Shown piece after piece: positions 23,878 to 34,800 of a DNA stretch of 57,455 nt. The translations under genes were made by a program, and so were the position numbers. Position 1 is the first letter of the stretch; every line of letters starts with the position of its first letter. The stretch comes from Guillardia theta CCMP2712 (lineage: Eukaryota; Cryptophyceae; Pyrenomonadales; Geminigeraceae), in contig NW_005434609.1 in the NCBI RefSeq assembly GCF_000315625.1, forward strand, positions 419,503-476,957. The letters run 5' to 3'. The notes beneath the pieces were generated by a model. It was not told the origin of the DNA, ran no database searches, and was given only the letters and a program-made list of their open reading frames with translations.

Positions 23878-25391
23878 TCATAGTCTGCTCCCTCTCCATC
23901 CCATCCCTCCTCTTCCTCTATTATCCCCATCTCCTCCATCCCTCCCCACCTTCGTTCCTCCCAGTGCCACAGCCTTCTCTGTGCTCTCGGTATCAAAGAA
24001 CTCGACGTGACTGCCATTGGAATGAGCACATGTCGCCGCCTCTCCCTCCTTCACCCGAAGCCTTTGAAGCGTCCCGTCTCTCTGTCCGTCGCCAACCGGA
24101 TGTTCTTGACCTCTCCGCATCTGCGAGACGCTCAGCAGGAGCCCAGCAGCTTGTCGTATCTTACGGCTCCATGACCTCTCGAAGTGCCTGCTCGTCGATA
24201 TCAAACGCCAAATTTCCGCAGAAGACGGTCGTGCATCCAGGCGGCTTCTCCTGCATCCAAGTCACTCGGACATCGTCCACGTTGACCGCCTGCCTTGGGT
24301 TGAAATGATTCTCTTGCTTGATGTGAAGGGCTTTCCGGTCCCGATCTCCTTCCTGCAGTCTTTGATACCGCGTAGTCCACGCGCAGCCTCCTTCCCATAA
24401 ACTGTTGACCTACAGCTAAATCAACACACCAGCTGGACTATCAGGTGGAAACCCACCTGAGAGAGCCACTGCCGATCGGACTGAGTCTGGATTTCTGAAC
24501 TGAACATGAGCGAAGCCTTTGAAGTCTCCCTGCGGATACTTGTCAGTCAGATGAAGCAGGCGGCTAAATTTACAGTCTCCTTATCCTCTCCCCATCGAAT
24601 TTCAACGATCTCTCCGCACTCATGCAAGACTTCCCTGTCAGTGGGTGAGCGAGAGGGACAAGACAATTGTCTGATGCCTCAGTGCTGCTTCATCGATCTC
24701 AAAGGGAAGGCCCCCAACGAAGACCGTGTCGCATCCCTAACGAGCCTGTGAGCACTACGAACAAGTTCTGCTCCGAAGTTACCGAGGGCGCTTGCGACTT
24801 CTTCACTTCGTTGACCTTCACCCACCTGTAGCTTGTCATCAGCAATGGCTGAGACGACTGCAATGAGTCAGTTCACCTCCCCAGAAGGTCTTGACCGCTC
24901 TTCTTCACGGCATTCTCCATTGCCTCTTTGGTAGCGAACGTGACATGTCCGTACCTGCCCATCGTCACAAGTAACACAAATTTTCAAGTCGTGCGGAACC
25001 CTTGGGGCCTTCCATCAGAACGAGTCTCGAGCTGCAGCTGCAGAGCGAGTGACCTTGCTATACTGAACGAGTCGACGTTACCGAGACTATGTCGCCACAG
25101 TCCGCAAAGAAGTTCCGAACATCGTCCTGAGGCGGAGAAGTGAGAGTCAGCAGATTCATAGCAAACATTCTCAAACACAAGGAGAAAGTTTTACCTCCGT
25201 TGCATCGTAAGACAGCCCACCAACAAACACTTTATGTTCTCCACCAACTGTCTGAAGGGCTAGTCAGTTCAAGTTTAAACTAAACATCCTGAACCTCGAT
25301 CTTCCGCTTCTTGTTGTCTACTTCGGGCTGCTCCACTTGCTCTTCAGGCCGATTTCGTTTCTTGGCGTCCAATGCAGACGGTCGCTCTTGA

Positions 25392-25426
<35 letters not shown>

Positions 25427-27590
25427 GGAGGAGGAGGAGGAGGATGTAGAAGATTCTTTCAATACGAGAGAGTCAGTTTGCACTATTGAGATTAGAAGGT
25501 CGTTTGACAATCAGAGTACCAGAGGAAGATCCAGAAGATGAGCTGCTGGACGAGTCTGACGAGTCTACATCAAGTCAGATTTAGAATGAGAAAAAAACCT
25601 TCCGACCTGAAGATGATTCATCAGATGAAGCTTCCCCTGCAGGAATCAGGAAATCAGGTGAACAAAGCAAGGCATAAAAAATCAATGTACCTTTTCCTAC
25701 TTTTGTATCCTCACTGGCTACCTTCTTGACCGGGGTTTTCGTTGGCGTCTTTGCCGGGGTTTTCGCTGGCGTCTTCGTCGGCGTCTTGCTTCCTGCCTTC
25801 CCTCCGCTGCCTGTCGCCTGTCCCTCCTGCTTGCCCTTGCCTTTCCCTGGTGTCGTCGTGACCTTGGCCGTGCTCGCAGCCTGTTGGGCCTCCTCGGACT
25901 CGTCGGACTCGTCTGAGCTGGACTCGTCGGACTCTTCTTCTTCCTCCTCCTCGGATTTCTCCTCGTCCTCGGACTCCTCCTCCTCCTCGGACTTCTCCTC
26001 CTCCTCCTCGGACTCCTCCTCTTCCTCCTCGGACTCCTCCTTTTTGGTTTCTACGATTCCTGCCGTACCCTTCCCCCCGGGCTTGGACGGGCTTGTCTTG
26101 GAGGGTGTCTTTGCCGGGCTTTTCGTTGGCGTCTTTGCCGGGGTTTTCGCTGGCGTCTTCGTCGGCGTCTTGCTTCCTGCCTTCCCTCCGCTGCCTGTCG
26201 CCTGTCCCTCCTGCTTGCCCTTGCCTTTCCCTGGTGTCGTCGTGACCTTGGCCGTGCTCGCAGCCTGTTGGGCCTCCTCGGACTCGTCGGACTCGTCTGA
26301 GCTGGACTCGTCGGACTCGTCTGAGCTGGACTCGTCGGACTCGTCTGAGCTGGACTCGTCGGACTCTTCTTCTTCCTCCTCCTCGGACTCCTCCTCCTCG
26401 GATTTCTCCTCGTCCTCGGACTCCTCCTCCTCCTCGGACTTCTCCTCCTCCTCCTCGGACTCCTCCTCCTCCTCGGACTCCTCCTTTTTGGTTTCTACGA
26501 TTCCTGCCGTACCCTTCCCCCCGGGCTTGGACGGGCTTGTCTTGGAGGGTGTCTTTGCCGGGGTTTTCGCTGGCGTCTTCGTCGGCGTCTTGCTTCCTGC
26601 CTTCCCTCCGCTGCCTGTCGCCTGTCCCTCCTGCTTGCCCTTGCCTTTCCCTGGTGTCGTCGTGACCTTGGCCGTGCTCGCAGCCTGTTGGGCCTCCTCG
26701 GACTCGTCGGACTCGTCTGAGCTGGACTCGTCGGACTCGTCTGAGCTGGACTCGTCGGAACCAGACTCATTCTCGTCTGACTGGTCGTCTGAGTCACTTG
26801 ATTGTTCGGAGTCTGAAGAATCTGTCTCAGCTTCCGAATCCTCAGTGTTATGGCGAGCATTCTTTCCCTTTTGGGAACTTTTCGAAGATGAGTTCACCGG
26901 ATTGCTCTTGGCTGCTGGTTTGCTGGGTTCCTTTCCATTCACCATGCCAGCAGGCTTCTGCTTACCTTCAGCCTTTGGTTTCGATGCTGATGTTCCTGCA
27001 GAGTTGCTAGGTGGAAGTTGAGGTTTTCCGAGCACGTTGGATTTCTTTCCTGGGGATTTTCCCTTGACAAGCTCTTTCTCGGCACTCTTTTTGCTATCTT
27101 TGCTATCCACACTTTTCAACGACTTCACATCGCCAACCTGCGGCTGTTTCCTCGCGGCTCCTCCTCTCAACGACAGACATCTCCTCCCTCCTCCCACGAG
27201 CGGCAACCATCGCTGAGGCCCATCAGGTGAACCATGCGACGTTTCGTGAAGAAGACCCATCCTCAAAGTCGTGAATGGTGTTGAAGACCGAGGTTTCATG
27301 ACGGCCCCATGCTCGATCCCGTCCATCTCCCTTGCATCTGCGTACAGCATGCTATGCGGCCTCGACAACCCGCTCACCGCGACCAAGACGAGCAATGATG
27401 GCATGGCAGTTGCCATTGCGCGAACTGGATGCAGGAGCCTCTTCGTGCTCGGGGCTTCTCTCTCTCCGTCTCCCTCCCTCCCTCCCTCCGCTTCTCTCCG
27501 CGTCGCCCTCTCCCCAAACAACATGCGTCTCAAAGGCGCCATGCCCCGTGCGCTGTTCGCAGAAGACAGCAAATCATTGACCCTTTTCAA
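23878..27590 (-). CDS. Nucleolin-like protein: acidic/TP-rich N-domain, three RRMs, RGG tail, presequence
   Basis: Nucleolin-type proteins bind pre-rRNA in the nucleolus and assist ribosome assembly. The first exon (27590-25581, possible internal start at 27416) encodes a hydrophobic segment (MPSLLVLVAVSGL), then CLSLRGGA, then a long low-complexity domain. That domain is acidic SEEEE/SDESSS blocks alternating with Pro-Thr-Lys repeats (TPAKTPAKTPTKTP) like histone H1 tails. Spliced exons add a second Ser run and a basic signal (KKRKIEV, near 25290). RRM1 has HKVFVGGLSYDATE (near 25240) and YGHVTFATKEAMENAVKK (near 24940). RRM2 has TVFVGGLPFEIDEAAL (near 24730), FKGFAHVQF (near 24530) and FMGRRLRVDYAVSK. 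RRM3 has TVFCGNLAFDIDEQALREVM (near 24210), ETGRFKGFG and HVEFFDTESTEKAVAL. The tail is GGDGDNRGRGGMGWRG, with stop at 23878. This domain order is that of nucleolin/Nsr1. The N-terminal hydrophobic segment plus LRGG motif is unlike ordinary nucleolins and suggests plastid-route targeting. Confidence 0.85.
25750..26705. repeat. Three long near-identical coding repeats in the nucleolin-like gene
   Basis: The segment starting TTTGCCGGGGTTTTCGCTGG on the plus strand occurs at 25750, 26134 and 26554. About 150 bases after each start are identical or nearly so. Spacings are 384 and 420 bases, both multiples of three, so the reading frame is kept; the repeat unit is 128-140 codons. The difference lies in the number of Ser-Asp-Glu codons. 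The opposite strand is also open, giving a false 431-codon frame. Confidence 0.9.
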
Positions 27591-27629
27591 TTATTCCAGC
27601 ATCGTTTGCTGCCCTCCAGGACTCGGATC
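27591..27629. promoter_or_regulatory. Short divergent intergenic region shared by nucleolin-like and ankyrin genes
   Basis: Only 39 bases separate the outermost nucleolin start (27590, minus) from the ankyrin ATG (27630, plus). If the nucleolin start is the internal ATG at 27416, the gap is 213 bases. Either way the two genes must share a bidirectional promoter or have promoters inside each other's 5' regions. No TATA box is visible. Confidence 0.5.
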
Positions 27630-28600
27630 ATGGCCGGCAGGGGAGCCGTAATGGTCGTGGGAGCGCTGGTGCTGGGGTTGATAGAGGAAGGGCGCGGGTT
27701 CCCATGCTCGTTGAGGAGCTACTTGCATGTCGTAGGTGGATCCAGGCGTCATGTTCAGTCGCTGCATACTGCAAGACCGCCATTCAACTCGAAACGCGTG
27801 CATATCCTCGCTATGTTGCCCAAGTCCAACGGCGAAGTCCTTGCTGCCATAGAGGAGGAGGACGTCGGTTCGCTGAAGGAGCTCCTCGTGCAGGGAGTAG
27901 AGACGAACTTCTCAGATGAGTGGGGCACGACCGTCCTGCAGCTCGCCGTGAAGCAGGGGAATGTGGAGGTGCAGCTATTGCTCCATGTCGATGTTTGACC
28001 CGCTTACCAAACTCTTGCTGATGCAGGCAGTGAAGCTGCTACTGGAGCACGGAGCTGATCCCAATGTGGCATCATCGTCTGATTCGGAGACCACTCCCCT
28101 TCACACGGCGATCATCAAAGGGAACCCCGAGGTCGTGCTGAGTCTGATCCAACATGGCGCGGACTTGACGCGGCGAGATGAGTTCGGAATGACACCGAGA
28201 GAGCTTGCAATCAAACGAGGAGGAGCTGAGATCTGCAAGATGGTAAAAGAAGCGCATCGGCAGGAAGACGAGATCGAATCCTCTGCTCCAAGAGTGATGG
28301 AAACAAGGAAGATGTGGCAGGGCCCAGCAGACCATCAGGGTCAGAGCAAAGTATCCCAGGACACTGTGAAGCGGGTCCGCGAGGTGCTGATCTTTGTGAT
28401 CTTTGTGATGAGATGGAGGATGGAGCTCACTCTCCTTGTACTCGTTGCAGATGGCGGCGGATTGGGAAGCGTCCGAGTTAGGTAGGGATGGAGATGGAGG
28501 AAGTTTGGTAGAGCTAGTTGTTGACAGCGAGACCGGAGAGCAAACTTTCCGTCGGATTCCCTTGAAAGGAGGAGCTCAACATTTGTACGAAGACTTGTAG
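27630..28600 (+). CDS. Ankyrin-repeat protein with a bipartite plastid-type presequence
   Basis: Three exons (27630-27968, 28027-28383, 28451-28600) join in frame with GT-AG introns of 58 and 67 bases. The N-terminus, MAGRGAVMVVGALVLGL then EEGRGFPCSLR, is a signal peptide followed by Phe at the presumed cleavage site, as in proteins sent into complex red-lineage plastids. A basic Ser/Arg stretch follows. Ankyrin repeats follow: LKELLVQGVETNFSDEWGTT, then KLLLEHGADPNVASSSDSET with TPLHTAI, then VVLSLIQHGADLTRRDEFGM with TPRELAIKRG. Ankyrin repeats bind other proteins; no enzymatic domain is present. The C-terminal part is charged and ends GGAQHLYEDL. Plastid stroma is the inferred location. 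Confidence 0.85.
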
Positions 28601-28731
28601 ATAAAATGTCATTCATAGATGTATCGAGTCACAGGCAATGCCATTCATATTGCACTGGCAAAGGAGGGCCAGTAAATCGGAGAGTGACCAACGCCAGTGA
28701 ATGAGAAACTTGCTGAGTCGGCAGCTGAGTT

Positions 28732-28930
28732 ATGGCCCAGGGCCCTGGGGCGGTCTGAGCCAGCGGCTCGCACTCGAGTCGTGACCGTACTGTCAACCGT
28801 TCCGAAGTTCACTACTGTCAAACGGGCCGGATCAGATCAAGTTCCGAAGTTCCGTTTGCCGCGCCGCGTGCCGACAGTCACACTGTGAGCCCGGCGGGCA
28901 GCGGCCGGGCCGCAGAGCGGACTCTGGGGC
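28732..28930. repeat. GC-rich dispersed repeat (copy 3)
   Basis: The block contains a motif, TCAAGTTCCGAAGTTCCG (near 28838), that recurs at 39335-39352 inside another GC-rich island. Flanks are of normal composition. It lies between the ankyrin gene and the next plus-strand start. No coding support. Confidence 0.6.
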
Positions 28931-28964
28931 GGACTCAGTCTGTTATTCGGTGAAGAGACACTGC

Positions 28965-29744
28965 ATGGCGAAGCGGGCGGCGGGGAGATGGGCTGGGGCC
29001 TCTGGGCTGATGGCGCTTCCTCTAGCGATAGCGATGTCATTGATCATCATCTTGTTACAGTCAAACTCGAGCAGAGAGGTGAGGAGAGGAGAAAGCATGG
29101 TGAAGGAAAGAAGGAACCACAGCTTCGTTGACGTCTTTCTGCTCAGGTTAGTTTGGCAGCTCGTGTAGCCAAGTCGGAACACAAGATGGTGAGCGCCGCT
29201 GAGCATGCCACGGAGAGCTTCGCTGATCATGATGTTACAACTGCGGTACTTGTACTGACGCTGTGATCCTTCCAACGTGTGATTGCTGTATAAGGTGCTG
29301 CGGGCTCAACAAGCCGCAAAGGCAAGATATCAGAAGATGATGGCCGCGGCTCTGCAGGTGACGAACGGAGAGATGAAAAAATGCACACATATCCAGGGAG
29401 ACAGTTGTCTTGTAGGCAGAGCAAGAAAGATAGACTCGAAAGACATTCTTGTCCGACAAATTGTATCTACAGCTGAACTTGGGTTTCAGGCAGAAGCTCG
29501 TGCACACAAGGAGGGTGAGGTAGCAACGGCAAAGGCCATGTCGTATCAGCAGAGTTTGGAAAAACGGATGCTTTTTGCAAGAAGAAGGCGGGATATGATG
29601 TAAACTCTCCACTGGCATGTCGATTTTTGTGATCATTTCTCCAGGGACGAGGCCCGCCAAATCAGGAAGGATCAGTACTTGGAATCGCGAATGAATCAAG
29701 AGCTTTCAAGGACATTAGGAAATCGTGTAATTTCCGGGCAGTAA
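28965..29744 (+). CDS. Small single-pass membrane protein with a coiled-coil tail
   Basis: Exon 1 (28965-29078) encodes MAKRAAGRWAG then a hydrophobic helix LMALPLAIAMSLIIILLQ, a signal anchor. Further exons join in frame: VSLAARVAKSEHKMVSAAEH (from 29152), VLRAQQAAKARYQKMMAAAL (from about 29296), AEARAHKEGEVATAKAMSYQ (from about 29491) and DEARQIRKDQYLESRMNQEL. The final codons are VISGQ and the TAA is at 29742-29744. The product is about 155 residues, Ala/Glu/Arg-rich and strongly helical after the membrane segment. No family recognised. Its last codons overlap the 3' coding end of the convergent coiled-coil gene. Confidence 0.7.
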
Positions 29745-31208
29745 ACTCTTAGCCTCCAATTCATTCTCAACCAAATCGCACTTGACGAAATTTTCCTCGG
29801 TGTCAAAATACTTCTTCACCTCCTCTGGTGAATAGTGTCGCACTGCTGCCGTCATGGTAGCCGTGGCGCCTCAGGTGGTCTCACGGCTGGCCAGCTTCAA
29901 GCTTGTTTTCAAACCCTCGATCTCGCGATCTTTCGTTTCGAGCTTGTCATAAAGGGAATCGATCAGTTGGTTTGACTTGCTCTTGATGTCCGCCTCGGAC
30001 TTGCTCGCTGCTTCTTTCATCGACTTGATCTGATCGTGCAACTTCCGTATGTTGTTGTTTGCCTGATGTGAATGTAAATTAGAGGAGTCAGAATGAGATA
30101 TTAGAAACCTCTTCAAGCTTCTCTTCGCAGCGAAAAGTGGCCTGTGCAGCCTCGAGCACATTATTTTTCTCCTTGTCTATCGCAATTCTGAGTTCTTTGA
30201 TGCATTCGTCCTTCTTCATGCAAGCTTTCTCGGACTCGCTCAGATTTGAAACCAATTCAGCGATCCGCTTCTCTAGCGAAATGATTTTCGTGTTGCTCAC
30301 TGAGCATTCTTTCTTCCATGTCTGCATGTCTTCTTGCAGCTTTCCGATTTCAGTGTCTCGCGACCTTCGCAAAGTCTCCAGTTCTTTCTTCGAGCTTTCT
30401 TGCGCTTCTTCGCACTGACGATTCACTTTTTCCAGAAGAGCAATCTTGTCGTGGAGTCCGTCAATGATCTTGTTTGCTTTCTGTTTGACGGCTTGTTCTA
30501 CCTCGGATATCTGTTTGTCTCGCGCTTGTATTTGCTCATGAAGGGAGCTGATGATTTTGTTTGCTTTTGTTGTCTTCTCTTCAACAGTTTTTTGAGCAGT
30601 TGCAACTCTGTCCTCTAATTCGTCGCGTAAGATTGTAATTCGCTTTCCAATCGCACGTCATTTACTGTCTGTCAGAAGTGAAGTCCCTTACCTTGTTTGC
30701 TTGCTGCAACTTGTCGTCCTGTTCCTTCTTGCTGTTTTCAACCCTTGAAATCTCTCCCTGGAGTTGCTTCACTTGATCCTGAATGTGTGTTTCAATAGAG
30801 ATGTGGATAAAAGTGGTGTAAAGAAAAAACCTGGAGCTCTGAGACAACGCAGTTTGCTTGAGCCTCTTTCTTTTGACTATTCTTCAGATCATCGTACAAT
30901 CTGCTACTGTTCTGCTGCTCCTTTTCAAGTTTCTCCATCAAAGAACCAATCATTTCATTTGCCTTTGTGATTCGTGCATTGCACTTGGTGATTGCGTCCT
31001 CCAATTCCCCGTTCTTCTTCTTCTCGTCAACCAGGAACTGTGCTTGGACTGACACTTCCTGCTCAAGATTCGTCACTTTCTCCGATGCTTCTTTCAGTCG
31101 CTGCTCAGCCAGCATCGCATAGTCTAGAGAGTCTGCCGTCTCATTCTTCTGTTTTGCTTCTGTTTGGGCTTTGGAAGTCTGAGTATTTTCGGCTGCAGCT
31201 CCAGGCAT
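29715..31208 (-). CDS. Long coiled-coil protein with a repeated KANKIIxxLH heptad motif
   Basis: From ATG 31208 (MPGAAAENTQTSKAQTEAKQ) several exons encode an almost continuous coiled coil rich in Lys, Glu and Gln. A signature recurs along it: KANEMIGSLMEKLEKE, KANKIISSLHEQIQARDKQI, KANKIIDGLHDKIALLEK, NNNIRKLHDQIKSMKE and KSNQLIDSLYDKLETKDREI. Introns are 39-60 bases. The last intron appears to be 29846-29884 (GTGAGA...GCAG). Splicing it bypasses a TGA at 29871-29873 and leads to PVRHYSPEEVKKYFDTEENF, ending NYTIS with TAA at 29715-29717. Without that splice the protein stops at 29871. A structural or tethering protein is likely. No globular domain is visible. Confidence 0.75.
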
Positions 31209-31276
31209 GACAAGTCACTGGATCCGGGAGCCTGCAAACACAAGGTCAGCATGGTACGAAACCAGTTCTCATCTCC

Positions 31277-31412
31277 CTCGTCTCCCTCGTCTCCCTCGTC
31301 TCCCTCGTCTCCCTCGTCTCCCCTCCTCGTCTTCCTCGTCTTCCTCGTCTTCCTCGTCTTCCTCGTCTTCCTCGTCTTCCTCGTCTTCCTCGTCTTCCTC
31401 GATTTCCTCGTC
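31277..31412. repeat. 9-bp minisatellite (TCGTCTCCC / TCGTCTTCC)n
   Basis: About fifteen nonamer units. The first block has CTCC and the second CTTCC, upstream of the coiled-coil gene start. Open frames through it are Ser-rich or Lys-Thr-Arg-rich and compositional. Confidence 0.9.
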
Positions 31413-31574
31413 TTCTTCGTCTCCCTCACTATCCTTCACTCTTCGCAAAACATTCCTTTCCTCTGCGTCTGATCAGACTCTATTCTTGTCATTCTTGCCA
31501 TCCCCTTTTTTTCGATTGATGAGTCAAACCGAGTTCGCCTCAGAGTATTATTTGTTGCGAACTTGCCCTCCCCA

Positions 31575-31575
<1 letters not shown>

Positions 31576-31642
<67 letters not shown>
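31576..31642. repeat. (CTCCTG)n hexanucleotide repeat
   Basis: Eleven or so perfect CTCCTG units in the intergenic region between the divergent coiled-coil and TTC7-like genes. Confidence 0.9.
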
Positions 31643-31847
31643 TATTTACCATGTTATTTCTGCCAAGCCCTTCGACTCTCTTTGCAGGTCGCGAGCGCTT
31701 TACTCCCTGCACACATCAGTATGTGAATGGCTGTAAACAAGTACAGCCCCATTCACATTCATGTTAGCAAGTAGATCAGATTGGGAATTCCTTGCCAGAC
31801 TAGGGGCGTCATCATGAAGCTCTTGAAATATCATCGGTAGCACCACG

Positions 31848-34800
31848 ATGTGGGGCAAGGCTTCGCTCTTCTCCTCCTCCCATCGCCCGAAGCATCTCAA
31901 ACTTCGCAGTAAGATCAACCGAGCGAGAAGCATCGGGGACTATCCCAGTGCCCGAGAACTCTTGCGCAAGTATGCCAAGGAAGTGCCGAACTCAGGGTAC
32001 GAGCAGACAGTTCTAGCCGAGTGCATGCTGGATGCAGGAGGAGAAGCCGGTTTACAGCAGGCCCTCCATCACATCGACCTTGCCGGCAAACTTCACTGCG
32101 AGCCACAAGACCTTGTCGAGAACCGCATCCTCCGAGGAATCGTCGGCACATGTGCGGGTGATCATTCGGGCAGTCTGGTTTTCCTTGAGGGGTTGGAGGA
32201 AGCGACAGTCAGGATTTTTAACACACATGGAGCAGAGGAAGAAGACAGAGTTGAAACGTACTACCGCATGAGATTGTTTATATCCGCATATGCTGCAAAG
32301 CTGTCAGCGCTCCAGTCCTTGGGGAAAATTGAAGAAATAGAGGTTTGCTCAAGAGCACTTGTAGAATTCGTGCGATCAGAGCGGAAAAATCTGCTTGACA
32401 TTCTTGAAGAAGAAGACACGATAAAGGGCTGCCTCGACCACCTCATGCTGCTTCGGATGTTGCGAGGGGTTTTGATGCGACCATTCATGGTCAGTAGCGG
32501 TCGAGGAGAGATTTGTGAAATGATTGATTCGCTTGAGAGCGTCTTACTGTCTTGCCACTTCCAACTTGGTTCCTCCTTCCGACGGATAGTCCGAGCTTCT
32601 TTCACCAGACTTGTGTGCGCAGGCGCGTTGATGCAGCATGAAGCTGCTCCTTCGCGCGGCCTGTTGGTTGAGGGAGCTCAGAAGAAGAATCTGTCGAGAG
32701 CTGTTGAGCTTGCAGTCTCCATTGCGATGAAAGAAGACGATGCAGCTGAGGCAGACATGATGGACGAATGCAGCGATCATGATGTTGTGTCTGATGGACC
32801 TTCGCTGCTGCCTTGCCCTGTTGACGAGTTGGCCATGCTCACTTGCTCACTGGATGTTTTCTCAATGCTTTCTCGGCGGTTTCCCCACTTGTTTGTGTTG
32901 CTTGATGTCTTACTCTTCTGATATAGGTATGCCCGCCAAGCCTTGCTGAGCTCAAATGTGCCGAAACCTCTTGGCAATCATCAGTTCAGATTGCCCCATC
33001 AGTGTCGACTGTACTTCTGCTCGTTGTTGGCGTCCTCACGCTGTAAGGATTATGAATCGACGTTGAATGCCGTGCAATCATTCATCAGGACCTTGAAAAT
33101 GGAGAGTCTATCCTTGGAGCATGATCTCAGAGGCCATCCCGAGGTGCAAACAGAGGATCCCGAGGGGTTCAACTCAAAGAACAAGGTCAGGTTATTGATG
33201 TCGTCAGGAAAATATTTGTCTTCTTCGAACATCCGGGATTCAATGCAGGTCTATATCAGCAAGCTGATGTACGTGAAGGTGACACAGCTGCGTTGGAACG
33301 AGTTGTAGTTGTGACGATGATGTGACAGGCTTGCTATCACAGGCCACGAGACGTTGGTAAGGGGCTCGAAGTTGCTCGAGCGCTGCTGGAAGAAGGAGGA
33401 GCAGCAAGAGTGAAGGCACTGGAGGCTGTCGTGGTGGGGAACCTGCTCCGTCTGAAGCAAGGGATGCTGCCCTGCTCCAACGCTCCTGGGGGTTGCCTTG
33501 CGCATGTCGAGGAGAAGCGAAAAGTGTGTGGAGAGAGCGTGAAGCTGTTGGAAGAAGCGCAGGGGCTGGAGCCTATGGACGTCAAACTGCGCGTGCTCGA
33601 GGCGTTGGCGCTTGCCTTGTCTGATCAGGTGAGCTGAGAGAGATAGCCGGGGGGTGGGGGGGTGGGGGGGGGGAGGGTTGGAGGAAGAGGGTGAGAGGGA
33701 GAGAGAGAGGGAAAGAAGGGAGAGGGAGAGAACTTGAGAGAGGCAGAAGGAATGCGAGGATCGGAATGGAGGAGGAAAGAAACGGGAGAGAGGAGGGAGG
33801 GAGAGAGAGACATCTTGACACGTCAGTGCGAAGATGAAAAGGGCGGAAGAAGTTCTTACAGACTGTATGGGATGGATGGACGTAGAGGACAAGGAGTCGC
33901 TCTCTTTTGCTTGTCTGTTTGCCATGGTCTTGTGGTCCAACGGTTCATCTCTGCTCTGCTATCCTTCCCTCTTCTCTTCTCTCCTCTCCTCTCCTCTCCT
34001 CTCCTCTCCTCTTTGCTCTACTCCTCTACCCTACTCTACTACTCTTCTCTCCTCTCCTCTTCTCCGTTTGCTCCTCCTCACGTGAAGTATATCAGGGAAC
34101 GAGAAGCTCGCACTTGATGTTATGGATCAAGCGCTCGCGACACCTTCAGGTCTATCAATGTTTTGGCTCTTCTCGTCTCAGCTTCTATTAGCGGAAGCAC
34201 TCGGTCCTCTTGTTCTCTGGGCGCAGGTCCTGCATGTGAAGCTTCTGACCGCGAGCATGCAACGTCCTCAAGGTCAGAAGACGAGTGGAAGAGCCTGCGA
34301 ATGACATACGAATGACATACGAATGACCTGGGAGGCAGCACTCAAGCTTCTCTTCGATGTGATTCACCGAGCTAGCCGACAGGACCTTGTTCTCGCACGC
34401 GATTCCACCTCCTCCCAAGACGCGCTTGTCCACTTTCAGCGCCTTCTGCAGGACGTCGAGGCCGGGCGAGGAGGTTGCAACGTGCAGACAGCAGGGCTGT
34501 GGGTGGCGTGCGCTGAGACATACGTGCTGGAGAGAGAGCTTGAGCACGCGACTACCACCATCGCAATCGCAAAGAGGTTGTCGCCCTTCCTCCCAGACGT
34601 CGCTTTCCTTCAGGTAGGACGGGAGGAAGGCGTGCAGGAGCAGGTGACTTGGCTACTTTCAGGGGCTCATCGCGAAGGAGCTGGGGAAACCCGATGCAGC
34701 GCTTGAATATTTCAACAAGGTCTCCGTCACGTTCCCCTCGTCCTCGTCCTCGTCCTCTCGTCCCACTCATTTCATCCTCGCTGTCGCCCTCTCCCTTGCT

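Noticed and set aside
25726-27021. 431-codon plus-strand open frame
   Set aside because: It is the mirror of the Ser/Glu/Lys-rich nucleolin N-domain on the minus strand. Its composition follows from codon bias and repeats, and only the minus strand joins to RRM exons.
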